Below, piece after piece: positions 19,963 to 29,300 of a stretch of 64,000 nt of DNA; position 1 is the first letter of the stretch, and the number at the start of each line of letters is the position of its first letter. Under the pieces are notes generated by a model. The model saw nothing but the letters and a program-made list of their open reading frames with translations. It searched no databases and was not told the DNA's origin. The translations under genes and the position numbers were made by a program. Source of the DNA: Actinoalloteichus hoggarensis (lineage in GTDB: Bacteria > Actinomycetota > Actinomycetes > Mycobacteriales > Pseudonocardiaceae); contig NZ_CP022521.1 of NCBI RefSeq assembly GCF_002234535.1, forward strand, positions 5,626,001-5,690,000, given 5' to 3'.

Positions 19963-20706
19963 CCCGCGTCCGCTCGTCCCCCGGCCCGGCGACCGCCGAT
20001 CAGCCGGAGTCGTCCCAGCACAGGCGGCTCCGGGCAGGCGGCGGTACGGGCGGGCCTCGCATGGCTCCTGCCTGCCGCGGGAGTCAGCCACCGGACAGCA
20101 CGCGCTCCTCCTCGCACGGTCCCGTCGCCGTCGAGGCGACGTCCCCGGACGTCCGACAGCCCACGCGGGCACCCGGCCGCCGGAACAGCCGGCGCAGGAG
20201 ATCGGCGCGGTGTCGTCCGAGTCGAACGCGTTGATCGACGACCACACCTCCGCCGGGAACACGCAGGCCGTTCCGCCGCTTCCCCAGACCGCCTGTCCCC
20301 TTCCCCGTTCACCTCAGCGCACCGCTTTCCAGCCCAGACCCCGGACCGGCCCGGCAACAGCCCGGCGCACCGCCGACGAGGCCGTCCCGTCTCGGCTCCC
20401 GACTGGCGGGAGCCATGCCGCCACGGCGCGCGGACCTCGGTCCCGCCGGGCCGCCGGGGCGACTCCGGCGCGACGCCCTCCGGTGGCAGGCGGCACTCGC
20501 GCGGCCGGACGGAGCGGCGGCACGGCCCACCGGCGATCCGCCCCTCGCGGTGTGCTCGGATCGGGCACGCGGCGCCTCCGGGCGTGCGACGCGGAGACAC
20601 CGGCCATCCGGCGGGAGCGACGGCCGATGCACGAAGAAGAGCGAATTTCGGGTTCCGCGGCGCTTCCACCCGGCGCGGCGGCGCGTATGGGGCAGACTTC
20701 TCGGTG
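19963..20706. other. Intergenic region between divergent genes
   Basis: About 740 bases between the hydroxyacid dehydrogenase and the hydrolase. Frames on both strands are Arg/Pro-rich without domains. No RNA gene was seen. Confidence 0.4.
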
Positions 20707-21711
20707 ATGACGCGGGAAGGCAGCACGGTCTCCTCCGACGGCACCGCCCTGGTGAGCTGGCACGGCACGACGCCGGGCCCCCCGGTGCTGGTGTGCGGCG
20801 CGATCGGCGCGCCCGCGCAGGCCTGGCCCACGCTGACCGGGCCCGACGCGGGCGTGCACGCCCTCGGCTGGCACTACCGGGGCACCTTCGGCTCGGCGCG
20901 CCCGACCGATCCGAGCCGTATCGCGCTCGCCGACCACGTCGCCGACGCCCAGGCCGTCCTGGACGCCGCGGGCGTCGACAGCGCCTCGGTGATCGGCTGG
21001 TCGTCCGGGGCCACGGTCGCCGCCGAACTCGCCAGAAGCGCCCCCGAGCGGGTGAACGGCCTCATGCTGATCGCGGGACCGCCCGGCGACCTTCTCGCGA
21101 CGATCCGCGGACCGTGGGGAGCCGTCGTCGACCTCGTCGCCGGGCTGACGAGCGGCGGGCCGGGCCCCGGTCCGTTTCGCGGCGGCGGACTGGTCAAGGG
21201 AGTCATGTCCGGCGGCCTCGACGTGCTGCGGCTGGCCGCTCCGCTGCTGGCCGCCGGCCTGCCGAGACTGCCGCCGAGGCCGCTCGGACAGCTTCTCCGA
21301 CACAGCGGTCTGCTGCTGCCCGCGGGCGATCCCGCGCTGCTGGCCGAGGTGCTGCGTCCGTTTCTCCGGCTCGACTGGGCCTACTACTCGGAGCTGCTCC
21401 GCGCCGTCGGCTCGGTGCCGCCGCTGGACATCGCCGGGCTGCGCTGCCCGGTCACGGCGCTGGTGGGTCGCTACGACGTCGTGTCCGACGCCAGGGCGCT
21501 CACCGAGTCCCTCGGCAGGCTGCCGCAGGCACGGGTCCGCATCCTGCCCACCTCGCACTTCATCCCGCTGGAGGACCCGGCGGAGGTCGCCGCCGAGACG
21601 CTGCTGCTGGTGGAACGCGCCGCCGCCGTCCGCCGGGCTCTGGACGACGAATCCGACCGAGCGGCGGACGACTCGGGACCGCTCACCCATCGCTCACGAC
21701 CCGGCGCCTAG
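20707..21711 (+). CDS. Alpha/beta hydrolase
   Basis: 334 residues. Nucleophile elbow GWSSGA (Ser in VIGWSSGATVAAELA), the acid in VGRYDVVSDA and the His in LPTSHFIPLEDP complete a plausible catalytic triad. An oxyanion-type segment VLVCGAIGAPAQAW is near the N-terminus. An insertion of about 100 residues between the nucleophile and acid, rich in Gly, Pro and Leu, would form the lid. The start ATG (MTREGS) lacks a clear ribosome-binding site; a GTG one codon earlier is possible. Substrate unknown. It ends nine bases before the lppZ start. Confidence 0.85.
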   Translation: MTREGSTVSSDGTALVSWHGTTPGPPVLVCGAIGAPAQAWPTLTGPDAGVHALGWHYRGTFGSARPTDPSRIALADHVADAQAVLDAAGVDSASVIGWSSGATVAAELARSAPERVNGLMLIAGPPGDLLATIRGPWGAVVDLVAGLTSGGPGPGPFRGGGLVKGVMSGGLDVLRLAAPLLAAGLPRLPPRPLGQLLRHSGLLLPAGDPALLAEVLRPFLRLDWAYYSELLRAVGSVPPLDIAGLRCPVTALVGRYDVVSDARALTESLGRLPQARVRILPTSHFIPLEDPAEVAAETLLLVERAAAVRRALDDESDRAADDSGPLTHRSRPGA

Positions 21712-21720
21712 GCTCGGAGG

Positions 21721-22926
21721 ATGCCGAGTTCTCCGAACCAAGGCCGGCGGGGGCGCCGATCCGCGCTGGCCGGGTTCGTCGTGCTCGGCCTCGTCGCGGC
21801 AGGCTGCGCCGACTTCTCCCAGCAGGAGCGGCTCGCCCGCGCGGAGTGGGAACCGGCACCGCCGCCGATGGCAGGCTCGGACAACGCCCCACGCTTCCCG
21901 GACGAAGGCGGCGGTCACGGCGGCGAGCCCGGACGTTCGACCTCCCCCGCGCCGGTGCCGCCGCCCGAGGGCTGCACCGACTACGACCCGGCCGTGGTCG
22001 TGACCTGTCTGGACCCGGTGTCCTCGATCGCCGTGCTGCCCGACGGGGAACAGGCCCTGGTCGCCGAGCGCGCGACCGGCCGCATCCTGCGCGTGCGATG
22101 GGGTCGGGACCCGGCGGACAAGGACTCGCCGGAGGAGTTCGCCACGGTGGCCGTCGACGCCTCCGAGGGCGGCGGCGGCCTGCTCGGCCTGGCGCTGTCG
22201 CCGTACTACGCCGAGGACAGCCTCGTCTACGCGCTGCTGAGCACGCCGGAGGACAACCGTGTCGTGCGCATCGCGGCCGGTGACGAGCCGAAGCCGGTGC
22301 TGACCGGCCTGCCCCGCGATCCGGCGGGCGCGTTGACCAACGATCTGCGCGGCGCGCTGCTGTTGGCCACGGGGTCGGCGGGCGATCCGGCGGCGGCGGC
22401 CGATCCGGACTCGCAGGCGGGCAAGGTGCTGCGGATCGACGAGACGGGCGCCCCCGCGGCGGACAACCCCGACCCGACGACGGCGGTGGTCAGCAGCGGA
22501 CTCGCCGCCCCGGCGGGGCTGTGTCAGGCCGTGGACGGCTCGTCGATCTGGGTGACCGACCGTGCCGAGTCACGAGACCTGCTGTATCGGATCGAGCCGG
22601 GCGAGCCGTTGGGCGAGGCCTCTTGGAACTGGCCCGACCAGCCCGGCGTCGCGGGCTGCGCCGCCTATCCGGACATGGTCACGGTCTTTCTGAGCGATCA
22701 GGAGGCGATCGCGAACCTGGAGCTGAGCCCCGATCTCACCTTCGCCAGCCCGCCCCAGTACAGCGGGGAGGGCACCTACGGCCGGTTCTCCGGCGCGGCG
22801 CCCGGTCTCGACGACTACATCTGGGTCGGCACCGAGAACCAGGCGGGCGGCGACCCGGCCAGCAGCGACGATCGCGTGGTGCTCATCGACCGGCTGCCGA
22901 CTCCCGGCGGCGGCGGGCGCGACTAG
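21721..22926 (+). CDS. lppZ: LppZ-like lipoprotein, PQQ-type sugar/sorbosone dehydrogenase fold
   Basis: 401 residues. Lipoprotein signal: basic N-terminus, helix SALAGFVVLGLVAAGC with lipobox VAAGC, so it is anchored on the outer face of the membrane. After a Pro/Gly linker comes a beta-propeller of the glucose/sorbosone dehydrogenase family (SIAVLPDGEQALVAERATGRILRV, LGLALSPYY, GKVLRIDETGAPAADNP). Location between DoxX and gatB equals that of Rv3006 (lppZ). The start ATG is six bases after TAGGCT, so leaderless expression is likely. Catalytic activity has not been shown for LppZ and is uncertain here. Confidence 0.9.
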   Translation: MPSSPNQGRRGRRSALAGFVVLGLVAAGCADFSQQERLARAEWEPAPPPMAGSDNAPRFPDEGGGHGGEPGRSTSPAPVPPPEGCTDYDPAVVVTCLDPVSSIAVLPDGEQALVAERATGRILRVRWGRDPADKDSPEEFATVAVDASEGGGGLLGLALSPYYAEDSLVYALLSTPEDNRVVRIAAGDEPKPVLTGLPRDPAGALTNDLRGALLLATGSAGDPAAAADPDSQAGKVLRIDETGAPAADNPDPTTAVVSSGLAAPAGLCQAVDGSSIWVTDRAESRDLLYRIEPGEPLGEASWNWPDQPGVAGCAAYPDMVTVFLSDQEAIANLELSPDLTFASPPQYSGEGTYGRFSGAAPGLDDYIWVGTENQAGGDPASSDDRVVLIDRLPTPGGGGRD

Positions 22927-23365
22927 ACCCGTCCTCGGGTGCCGGATGTCCGGGTGGCCCCCACCAGGCGAGCACGTCAGGACCGCGTGCAGGCCGCGCC
23001 CGTGCTCCGCGACGCCCGCGGATCCGGCCGGTGCGGACCCGGCCGGTGCGGACCCGGCCGGTGCGAACCCGGCCGGTGCGAACCCGGCCGGTGCGGACCT
23101 GACCGGCGGCGACCGCGGGCGGGGGCGGCGACTCCCGCAGCCGGCGAAGTCCTGCGGGCCGCGAACTCCCGCAGCCGGCGACCTCCCATCGGGGCAGACC
23201 CCCCGTGGGCGGCGAACCCCCGTGGTGAGCGCCGCCGCCGCCGTCGTGGATCGTCGATTCTCGAGCCCGTGTGCGGCCCGCGCCAGGCACGGGCGCCGAC
23301 CCGGCCCGGTACCGGCGGGCGGCCGCCCGATGACAGGGCGGTGCCGCGCCGGTCCGGCGCCCGGA
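22927..23365. other. Convergent intergenic region lppZ-gatB
   Basis: 438 bases between convergent genes, largely simple-sequence DNA: a 15-base tandem array (listed separately), and two copies of CTCCCGCAGCCGGCGA near 23128 and 23167. No gene is proposed. Confidence 0.5.
23021..23110 (+). repeat. 15-base tandem array, six units
   Basis: Six head-to-tail units of GACCCGGCCGGTGCG: gat-, gac-, gac-, aac-, aac- variants and a degenerate last unit (gacctgaccggcggc). Read on the plus strand the units give A-D-P-A-G three times, A-N-P-A-G twice and A-D-L-T-G, which is the pentapeptide-repeat pattern A(D/N)LxG with Leu changed to Pro in five of six units. No start codon with ribosome-binding site and no continuing domain surrounds it. 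Confidence 0.85.
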
Positions 23366-24877
23366 TCAGCCCTCGACGCCTGCTGCCGCCAGCACCAGCT
23401 CGCGGACGCGCTTGGCGTCGGCCTGTCCCTTCGTCGCCTTCATCACGGCGCCGACGATGGCCCCGGCGGCGGCGACCTTGCCGCCGCGGATCTTGTCCGC
23501 CACGTCGGGGTTCGCGGCCAACGCCGCCTCCACGGCGGTCTGCAGCGCGGAGTCGTCGGAGACCACCTTCAGGCCGCGCGCGGCGACGACCTCGTCGGGC
23601 TCGCCCTCGCCCGCGAGCACGCCGTCGACGACCTGACGGGCCAGCTTGTTCGTCAGCTCACCCTCGGCCACCAACGCCACGACCCGCGCCACCTGAGCGG
23701 GCGTCACGGGCAGCTCGGTCAGCTCGACCTGGCGCTGGTTCGCCTGCGCGAGCAGGTACGAGACCCACCACGACCGCGCCTCGTCGGGCGAGGCGCCCGC
23801 AGCGACGGTCGCCGCGACCAACGCCACCGCGCCCGCGTTCTCCAGGTCACGCAGCTCGGCGTCGGAGAGCGACCACTCCTGCTGGATGCGCCTGCGCCGC
23901 TCGCCGGGCAGCTCCGGCAGCGTCGCGCGCAGCTCCTCGATCCACTCGGCGGGCGGCGCGATCGGCACCAGGTCGGGCTCCGGGAAGTACCGGTAGTCCT
24001 CCGACGTCTCCTTCGGCCTGCCTGCCCGCGTCGACCCGGAGGCCTCCTCGAAGTGCCGGGTCTCCTGCCGGATCGAGCCACCCTGCGTGAGCAGCACGGC
24101 CTGCCGCCGCATCTCGTACCGCACGGCCCGCTCCACGCTGCGCAGCGAGTTCACGTTCTTCGTCTCGGTGCGGGTCCCGAACTCGGTGGCGTCCTTGGCC
24201 ATGAGCGAGACGTTGGCGTCGCACCGCAGCGAGCCCTGGTCCATGCGCACGTCCGAGACGTCCAGCGACTTCAGCAGGTCCCGCAGCGTCGCGACATACG
24301 CCCTGGCGACCTCGGGCGCCCTGGCACCCGCGCCGACGATCGGCTTGGTGACGATCTCCACCAGTGGCACGCCCGCCCGGTTGTAGTCCAGCAGCGAGTG
24401 CTCGGCCCCGTGGATACGGCCGGTGGCGCCGCCGACGTGCAGCGACTTCCCGGTGTCCTCCTCCATGTGGGCGCGTTCGATCTCGACGCGGACCGTCTCG
24501 CCGTCCTCCAGCATCACGTCGAGGTAGCCGTTGAAGGCGATCGGCTCGTCGTACTGCGAGGTCTGGAAGTTCTTCGGCATGTCCGGATAGAAGTAGTTCT
24601 TCCGCGCGAACCGGCACCACGGCGCGATGTCACAGTTCAACGCCAGACCGATGCGGATCGCGGACTCCACCGCCTTGCCGTTGACCACGGGCAGCGCGCC
24701 CGGCATCCCCAGGCACGTCTGGCACACCTGGGTGTTCGGCTCCGCGCCGAACTCCGTGGGACAACCGCAGAACATCTTGGTCTGGGTGGACAGCTCGACG
24801 TGCACCTCCAGCCCCAGCACCGGGTCGAAGGTGGCGAGCACCTCGTCGTAGTCCATCAGATCGGCCACTGCGGTCAC
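23366..24877 (-). CDS. gatB: Asp-tRNA(Asn)/Glu-tRNA(Gln) amidotransferase subunit B
   Basis: Kinase/tRNA-binding subunit of GatCAB, which amidates misacylated Glu-tRNA(Gln) and Asp-tRNA(Asn). 503 residues: LGLEVHVEL near the N-terminus, CxC...CxxC zinc site ([21 protein letters not shown]), [37 protein letters not shown], and the C-terminal YqeY tail domain. It is last in a minus-strand run gatC-gatA-ATPase-TOPRIM-small protein-gatB and overlaps the small membrane protein gene by four bases. Confidence 0.97.
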   Translation of the reverse strand: MTAVADLMDYDEVLATFDPVLGLEVHVELSTQTKMFCGCPTEFGAEPNTQVCQTCLGMPGALPVVNGKAVESAIRIGLALNCDIAPWCRFARKNYFYPDMPKNFQTSQYDEPIAFNGYLDVMLEDGETVRVEIERAHMEEDTGKSLHVGGATGRIHGAEHSLLDYNRAGVPLVEIVTKPIVGAGARAPEVARAYVATLRDLLKSLDVSDVRMDQGSLRCDANVSLMAKDATEFGTRTETKNVNSLRSVERAVRYEMRRQAVLLTQGGSIRQETRHFEEASGSTRAGRPKETSEDYRYFPEPDLVPIAPPAEWIEELRATLPELPGERRRRIQQEWSLSDAELRDLENAGAVALVAATVAAGASPDEARSWWVSYLLAQANQRQVELTELPVTPAQVARVVALVAEGELTNKLARQVVDGVLAGEGEPDEVVAARGLKVVSDDSALQTAVEAALAANPDVADKIRGGKVAAAGAIVGAVMKATKGQADAKRVRELVLAAAGVEG

Positions 24878-25074
24878 TCCTGGTCGTCCTTCCTGAGGCT
24901 GCGCGCGAACAGCGCGGCACCGGTGACCGTCACGGCCAGGTTGGTCAGCGCATGGGCCAGCGCCAGCCGATCCGAGTCCTTCCTGGCCTTGCGGAACTGG
25001 CTGAACGCGGCGGCGCCGCCGCTGATCACTCCGACCAGCCCGAACAGCTTGTTCAGCTTCGACACGTCGTTCAT
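24874..25074 (-). CDS. Small membrane-associated protein
   Basis: 66 residues with one or two short hydrophobic segments ([18 protein letters not shown] and [18 protein letters not shown]) separated by a basic stretch. The stop overlaps the gatB start (ATGA), indicating translational coupling. The ATG ([10 protein letters not shown]) was chosen over a TTG two codons earlier because GGAGG is eight bases before it. Function unknown. Confidence 0.8.
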   Translation of the reverse strand: MNDVSKLNKLFGLVGVISGGAAAFSQFRKARKDSDRLALAHALTNLAVTVTGAALFARSLRKDDQE

Positions 25075-25138
25075 GGTCAAGACCTCCGATTCCGGGCTGT
25101 CGCCGCCGTCACGGCTCTCGTCGTCTTCCCTCGTCTGA

Positions 25139-25798
25139 TCACCGGATGAAACTCAGCTCGCGCAGCGCGGCCACGGTATCGGCTCGCCACCGGGCGAACG
25201 ACGGAACCCGATCCAGCCGATCGAGCCGGACGCGTTCAGCGAGCAGGGGCAGACATTCCGATGCCTTGCGCCTACTCCGCCGACGACCTGAGTCGGCACG
25301 TAGTGCCTCGGTGAGGGTGCGCTTCGGCTTCGTGAGCCGCTCGACGTCGCCGAGCAGGTCGCTCTCGAAGACATCCGGCCTACGGACGTCGCAGCCCGCG
25401 AGCTGGTTGACCTTGTCGAGGTCGGCCAGCGCCCAGCTCTCCATCTCCCGGACAGGGGCGAGCTTGACGAGCCGGGTCTGCTTCAACAGGTCGTCGTTCG
25501 TCTGCCACGCCTTCTCCATGGGGACCCACGCCCTGGATCCCTCACGATCGGGAGAAGCACCCGCGTCGAAGTGCAGGAAGGTCAGCGACGGAAGCGGGCT
25601 CATCCGCCCGACCTCCTCCGCGAAAGTGTTGAACGGACGATCTCCCCTGCGCATGAGCACGATCGGTTCCGTGACATCGAAGTCTGCGGCTCGATCGGAG
25701 AAGCCGATGTCGCGAAGCACCCGGTCGACGAGCCCCGGGAAGAAAAGATCATCGCTGGGACCCTCGACGAGGAGAACAGAGGAAAGCGGCCTGGTCAA
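25139..25798 (-). CDS. TOPRIM/DUF4276-like protein, partner of AAA ATPase
   Basis: 219 residues. The N-terminus SSVLLVEGPSDDLFFPGLV has the TOPRIM-type acidic motif (E12, D16, D17), LTFLHFDAGASPD supplies a second acidic site (D78), and a conserved-looking EMESWALADLDKV (E120, W122, D126) follows, as in DUF4276-type proteins. Such proteins occur beside AAA15/AAA21 ATPases in OLD-like systems where the TOPRIM part acts as a nuclease. The start overlaps the end of the ATPase gene by four bases, so the two are translationally coupled. Nuclease activity is inferred only. The gene sits inside the gatCAB operon. Confidence 0.8.
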   Translation of the reverse strand: MTRPLSSVLLVEGPSDDLFFPGLVDRVLRDIGFSDRAADFDVTEPIVLMRRGDRPFNTFAEEVGRMSPLPSLTFLHFDAGASPDREGSRAWVPMEKAWQTNDDLLKQTRLVKLAPVREMESWALADLDKVNQLAGCDVRRPDVFESDLLGDVERLTKPKRTLTEALRADSGRRRSRRKASECLPLLAERVRLDRLDRVPSFARWRADTVAALRELSFIR

Positions 25799-27195
25799 CT
25801 CTCCAACACCCGTTTCGCCTCTTCAACGTCGATCCCCGGCAGATCCCGTCGTTCCGCCACGGTCATCACGGGCAGGTCGTTGAACGCGAAAGCCTGTTGA
25901 CCCGCGGGCGGCGGCAGGACACGCCGCACTCGTGAGATCCGACCGCCCGCCGAGTCGCTGACTCTGGTCGTCCAGTCCATGACCACCAGGTCCGCGGGTT
26001 CCAAGGCCGTGAGCACCACGGGCGAATGGCTGGAGAGGATCAACTGCGTCAACGGCTCGTCCTGATCCGAATCGGCCGTCGGATCGGTGACCAGCCTGCT
26101 CAACAGCCCCAGCAACTCCCGCAGTCGCTGCGGGTAGATGCCGTTCTCCGGCTCCTCGAAGCAGATGAGACCGCGGTGATCGGGATCGTGGAGGGCTGCG
26201 AGCAGCGTCAACACCCGCAGGGTTCCGTCCGAGGCGACCCGAGCGCTGACCCGCCCCTCGTCCCTGGTGGTCAGGTACGTCTCCCACTGACCACGAGCAG
26301 CGTTCTCCTCCACCTCGATCCCCGCGAAACCACGCACGACCTTCGCCAGCGCGGCGGCGATGTCGTCGAGGCCGCTGCCGTAGGCGCTGCGCGAGGTCCG
26401 CTCGATTCTGCGCAGCACCTTCGCCAGGTTGGCCCCGTTGGCGCTGAGCACGTCCCCGCGCTGCTCCTGGGTGCTCGGCTGACGCAGTGCGGCCGGATCG
26501 AGCTGGAGGAAGCGCCAGGACTCCAGCTCACGGCGCAGTGCGAACAGCAGTGGGAACTCGGCCGCCGAGGTGATGCTCGACAGAACGGTCGCCTCGGCGG
26601 AGTGCGCGGGAATCTGCCGTCGCCGGCCTTGGCTCCCTTCCTGAGCGATCTTGAAGACCCGGTTGCCCTGCGAGTTCGACCCGGTCGTCAGCAGCTCCGT
26701 GGTGCGCTTGTAGCGGAGCTTGGCCTCCTTGAACGCCTTGGACACTCCCGCCCGCGAAGGCCAACTGTCCTCCTTGGCCAACAGCGGACGGGCTGCCTCC
26801 GTCAGCACCCGAGCACGCGGGAATCCATCCGGGTCCATGTGCAGACCGATGGTCAGCTCATATCGCAGGCGCGTGTGGCTCACGTCCACGACCTCGCCGA
26901 ACGGGTCGACGACGTCCGGCTCCAGCAGCACCTCCACCGCGAAGGTCATCCGATCGGCCTGCGCGACACCGTCGCCGCCCTCATACCGCCGGAACAGCTC
27001 GGACAGCTCGCCTCGCATGTCGGCGAAGGCGTCGAACAGCGAAGGGGCGCTCACGAGTCTGCGCAGCAGCTGCACGGCGTCGAACAGGTTCGACTTGCCG
27101 CTCGCGTTCTGACCGAGGACGACCAGGAAGGGAGGGAGGTCCAGCTCGAAGTCCGCGAAGGACTTGAACCCGTCGATCTCGATGCGGGTCAGCAT
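25795..27195 (-). CDS. AAA family ATPase (RecF/OLD-like, AAA15/AAA21 type)
   Basis: 466 residues. ABC/SMC-like ATPase fold: N-terminal LTRIEIDGFKSFADFEL, Walker A GQNASGKSN (28-36), signature-like region VASDGTLRVLTLLAAL, Walker B ICFEEPENG (344-352) and the switch motif LILSSHSP (H390). The middle part is a helical insertion without coiled-coil regularity. Length and motifs fit ATPases that pair with a separate TOPRIM or nuclease subunit in phage-defence or DNA-repair modules. It starts 31 bases after gatA and is coupled to the TOPRIM gene. In M. tuberculosis this position between gatA and gatB holds pfkA instead. Confidence 0.88.
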   Translation of the reverse strand: MLTRIEIDGFKSFADFELDLPPFLVVLGQNASGKSNLFDAVQLLRRLVSAPSLFDAFADMRGELSELFRRYEGGDGVAQADRMTFAVEVLLEPDVVDPFGEVVDVSHTRLRYELTIGLHMDPDGFPRARVLTEAARPLLAKEDSWPSRAGVSKAFKEAKLRYKRTTELLTTGSNSQGNRVFKIAQEGSQGRRRQIPAHSAEATVLSSITSAAEFPLLFALRRELESWRFLQLDPAALRQPSTQEQRGDVLSANGANLAKVLRRIERTSRSAYGSGLDDIAAALAKVVRGFAGIEVEENAARGQWETYLTTRDEGRVSARVASDGTLRVLTLLAALHDPDHRGLICFEEPENGIYPQRLRELLGLLSRLVTDPTADSDQDEPLTQLILSSHSPVVLTALEPADLVVMDWTTRVSDSAGGRISRVRRVLPPPAGQQAFAFNDLPVMTVAERRDLPGIDVEEAKRVLES

Positions 27196-27226
27196 CCGGC
27201 ACTCCCTCCCCCGTCGGTCACGGCCG

Positions 27227-28744
27227 TCAGACCGCCACGTCGGGCACGCGGTCGATCAGCGCGCCGTCGGCGGCCGCGTTGCGGGCGACCTCGTAGGCGG
27301 CGGCGACCCGGTACATCCGGTCGTCGGCCATGGCCGGGGCCATGATCTGGAGCCCGACCGGCAGGCCGTCCTCGTCCGAGAGCCCGCTGGGGACGCTCAT
27401 CGCCGCGTTGCCCGCCAGGTTCGCCGGGATGGTGCACAGGTCGGCGAGGTACATCGCCATCGGGTCGTCGGCCCGCTCGCCGATGCGGAACGCCGTGGTG
27501 GGGGTGGTCGGCGAGACCAGCACGTCGACGGTGTCGAAGGCGGCGGCGAAGTCGCGGCTGATCAGCGTCCGGACCTTCTGCGCCTGCCCGTAGTAGGCGT
27601 CGTAGTACCCGGAGGACAGCGCGTAGGTGCCGAGCATGATCCGCCGCTTGACCTCGGGCCCGAAGCCCGCCTCTCTCGTCAGGGACATGACCTCCTCGGC
27701 GCCCAGCTTCGGATCGTCGCCGCCGACCCGCAGGCCGTAGCGCATGGCGTCGAAGCGGGCCAGGTTGGAGGAGCACTCGCTCGGCGCGATCAGGTAGTAG
27801 GCGCCCAGCGCGTAGTCGAAGTGCGGGCAGGAGACCTCGACGACGTCGGCGCCCAGCGCGGTGAGCTGCTTCACCGCGGCCTCGAAGGACCGCAGGACGC
27901 CGGGCTGGTAGCCGTCGCCGGAGAACTCGCGCACCACGCCGACCCGTACCCCGCGCAGATCGCCCGCTGCACCCTGCCGGGCAGCCGCGACGACCGGCGG
28001 CACCGGCGCGTCGATCGACGTCGAGTCCATCGGGTCGTGTCCGCCGATCACCTCGTGCAGCAGCGCCGCGTCCAGCACGGTGCGCGCGCAGGGACCGGCC
28101 TGGTCCAGCGAGGAGGAGAACGCGACGAGTCCGTGCCGGGACACCCCGCCGTAGGTGGGCTTCACCCCGACCGTGCCCGTCACCGAGCCGGGCTGGCGGA
28201 TCGAGCCGCCCGTGTCGGTGCCGATCGCCAGCGGCGCCTCGAAGGCGGCGAGCGAGGCCGAGGAGCCGCCGCCGGAGCCGCCGGGGATGCGGTCGGTGTC
28301 CCACGGGTTCCGGGTGACGCCGTAGGCCGAGTTCTCGGTGGAGGAGCCCATGGCGAACTCGTCCATGTTGGTCTTGCCGAGCACGATCACGCCCGCCGCG
28401 TGCAGCCGCGCCGTCACCGTGGCGTCGTACGGGGGACGCCAGCCCTCGAGCATCTTCGAACCACAGGTCGTGGGGATGCCCTTGGTGGTCAGCACGTCCT
28501 TGAGCGCCAGCGGGACGCCCGCCAGCGGTGAGACGGGAGCCTTGCCCGCGTCGAGGTCGGCGTCCACCCGGCGGGCGGCGGCGAGCGCGCCCTCGGTGTC
28601 GACGTGCAGGAATGCGTTGATCCGCCCGTCGACTGCCTGGATGCGGTCCAGGTGGGCCTGGGTCACCTCGACGGAGGTGACCTCCCTGGCGTGAATCCTG
28701 GCGGCCAGCTCGGCCGCGGTGTGCCGGATCAACGGGCTGTTCAC
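27227..28744 (-). CDS. gatA: Asp-tRNA(Asn)/Glu-tRNA(Gln) amidotransferase subunit A
   Basis: Amidase subunit that releases ammonia from glutamine and channels it to GatB. 505 residues with the amidase signature and its Ser-cisSer-Lys triad: K82 in LALKDVL, S157 and S181 in GGSGGGSSA and [11 protein letters not shown]. The start ATG overlaps the gatC stop by four bases, so gatC-gatA are translationally coupled. Confidence 0.98.
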   Translation of the reverse strand: MNSPLIRHTAAELAARIHAREVTSVEVTQAHLDRIQAVDGRINAFLHVDTEGALAAARRVDADLDAGKAPVSPLAGVPLALKDVLTTKGIPTTCGSKMLEGWRPPYDATVTARLHAAGVIVLGKTNMDEFAMGSSTENSAYGVTRNPWDTDRIPGGSGGGSSASLAAFEAPLAIGTDTGGSIRQPGSVTGTVGVKPTYGGVSRHGLVAFSSSLDQAGPCARTVLDAALLHEVIGGHDPMDSTSIDAPVPPVVAAARQGAAGDLRGVRVGVVREFSGDGYQPGVLRSFEAAVKQLTALGADVVEVSCPHFDYALGAYYLIAPSECSSNLARFDAMRYGLRVGGDDPKLGAEEVMSLTREAGFGPEVKRRIMLGTYALSSGYYDAYYGQAQKVRTLISRDFAAAFDTVDVLVSPTTPTTAFRIGERADDPMAMYLADLCTIPANLAGNAAMSVPSGLSDEDGLPVGLQIMAPAMADDRMYRVAAAYEVARNAAADGALIDRVPDVAV

Positions 28745-29040
28745 TGCTCCTCCCCGAGGATGCGCGGGACGCGGAAGCGGTTCTCCTCGACGGCGGGTGC
28801 GCCGCCGAGCGCCTCCTGACGGGTGAGACCCGGCCGGATCACGTCGTCACGGAAGACGTTGGTGACCGGCACGGCGTGCGAGGTCGGCGGGATGTCGTCG
28901 GCTGCGACCTCCCCGACCTGGGCGACCGACCGCAGAATGACGTCGAGCTGGCCCGCGAACATGTCCAACTCGTCGTCGGTCACGGACAGCCTGGCCAGCC
29001 GAGCGAGGTGCGCGACCTCGTCACGGGAGATGCTGGGCAC
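28741..29040 (-). CDS. gatC: Asp-tRNA(Asn)/Glu-tRNA(Gln) amidotransferase subunit C
   Basis: 99-residue belt subunit that stabilises GatA-GatB. N-terminal [21 protein letters not shown] and the C-terminal [16 protein letters not shown]-like segment ([20 protein letters not shown]) are diagnostic. It is the first gene of the operon; a -10-like TAGACT lies on the minus strand about 50 bases upstream, near 29085. Confidence 0.97.
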   Translation of the reverse strand: MPSISRDEVAHLARLARLSVTDDELDMFAGQLDVILRSVAQVGEVAADDIPPTSHAVPVTNVFRDDVIRPGLTRQEALGGAPAVEENRFRVPRILGEEQ

Positions 29041-29300
29041 TGGAAAGCCCCCCTGGTCGCGGTGAGTGTGCGAGACCTCGCGAGTCTATTGGGCAGCGTC
29101 GCGCAGGTCGTCACGGGTGGCGTCCGACCGCCGTGGTGTGGACTTCCACCGGCCTGCGGATGAAAATTTCGTTCCAAACTCTGATCGAACTCGGTCGGGC
29201 GATCTCACCGACGGTGTGGTCTGCCATGATTTCGGCCGACGGCGGTGGTGTCGCGGCGGCTTCATACGGAGTCGACGCGGCGCCGTAGGTGAGGTCGAGA

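Noticed and set aside
23021-23110. CRISPR-like array
   Set aside because: The 15-base units are contiguous with no spacers.
22977-23290. Minus-strand frames reading the same array as TGRVR repeats
   Set aside because: Simple consequence of the tandem DNA repeat; no start site or following domain.
22946-25138. Plus-strand frame beginning with the pentapeptide-like repeats and running through the gatB antisense
   Set aside because: Only the first 35 residues look like repeats; the rest is antisense of gatB. No single protein is supported.
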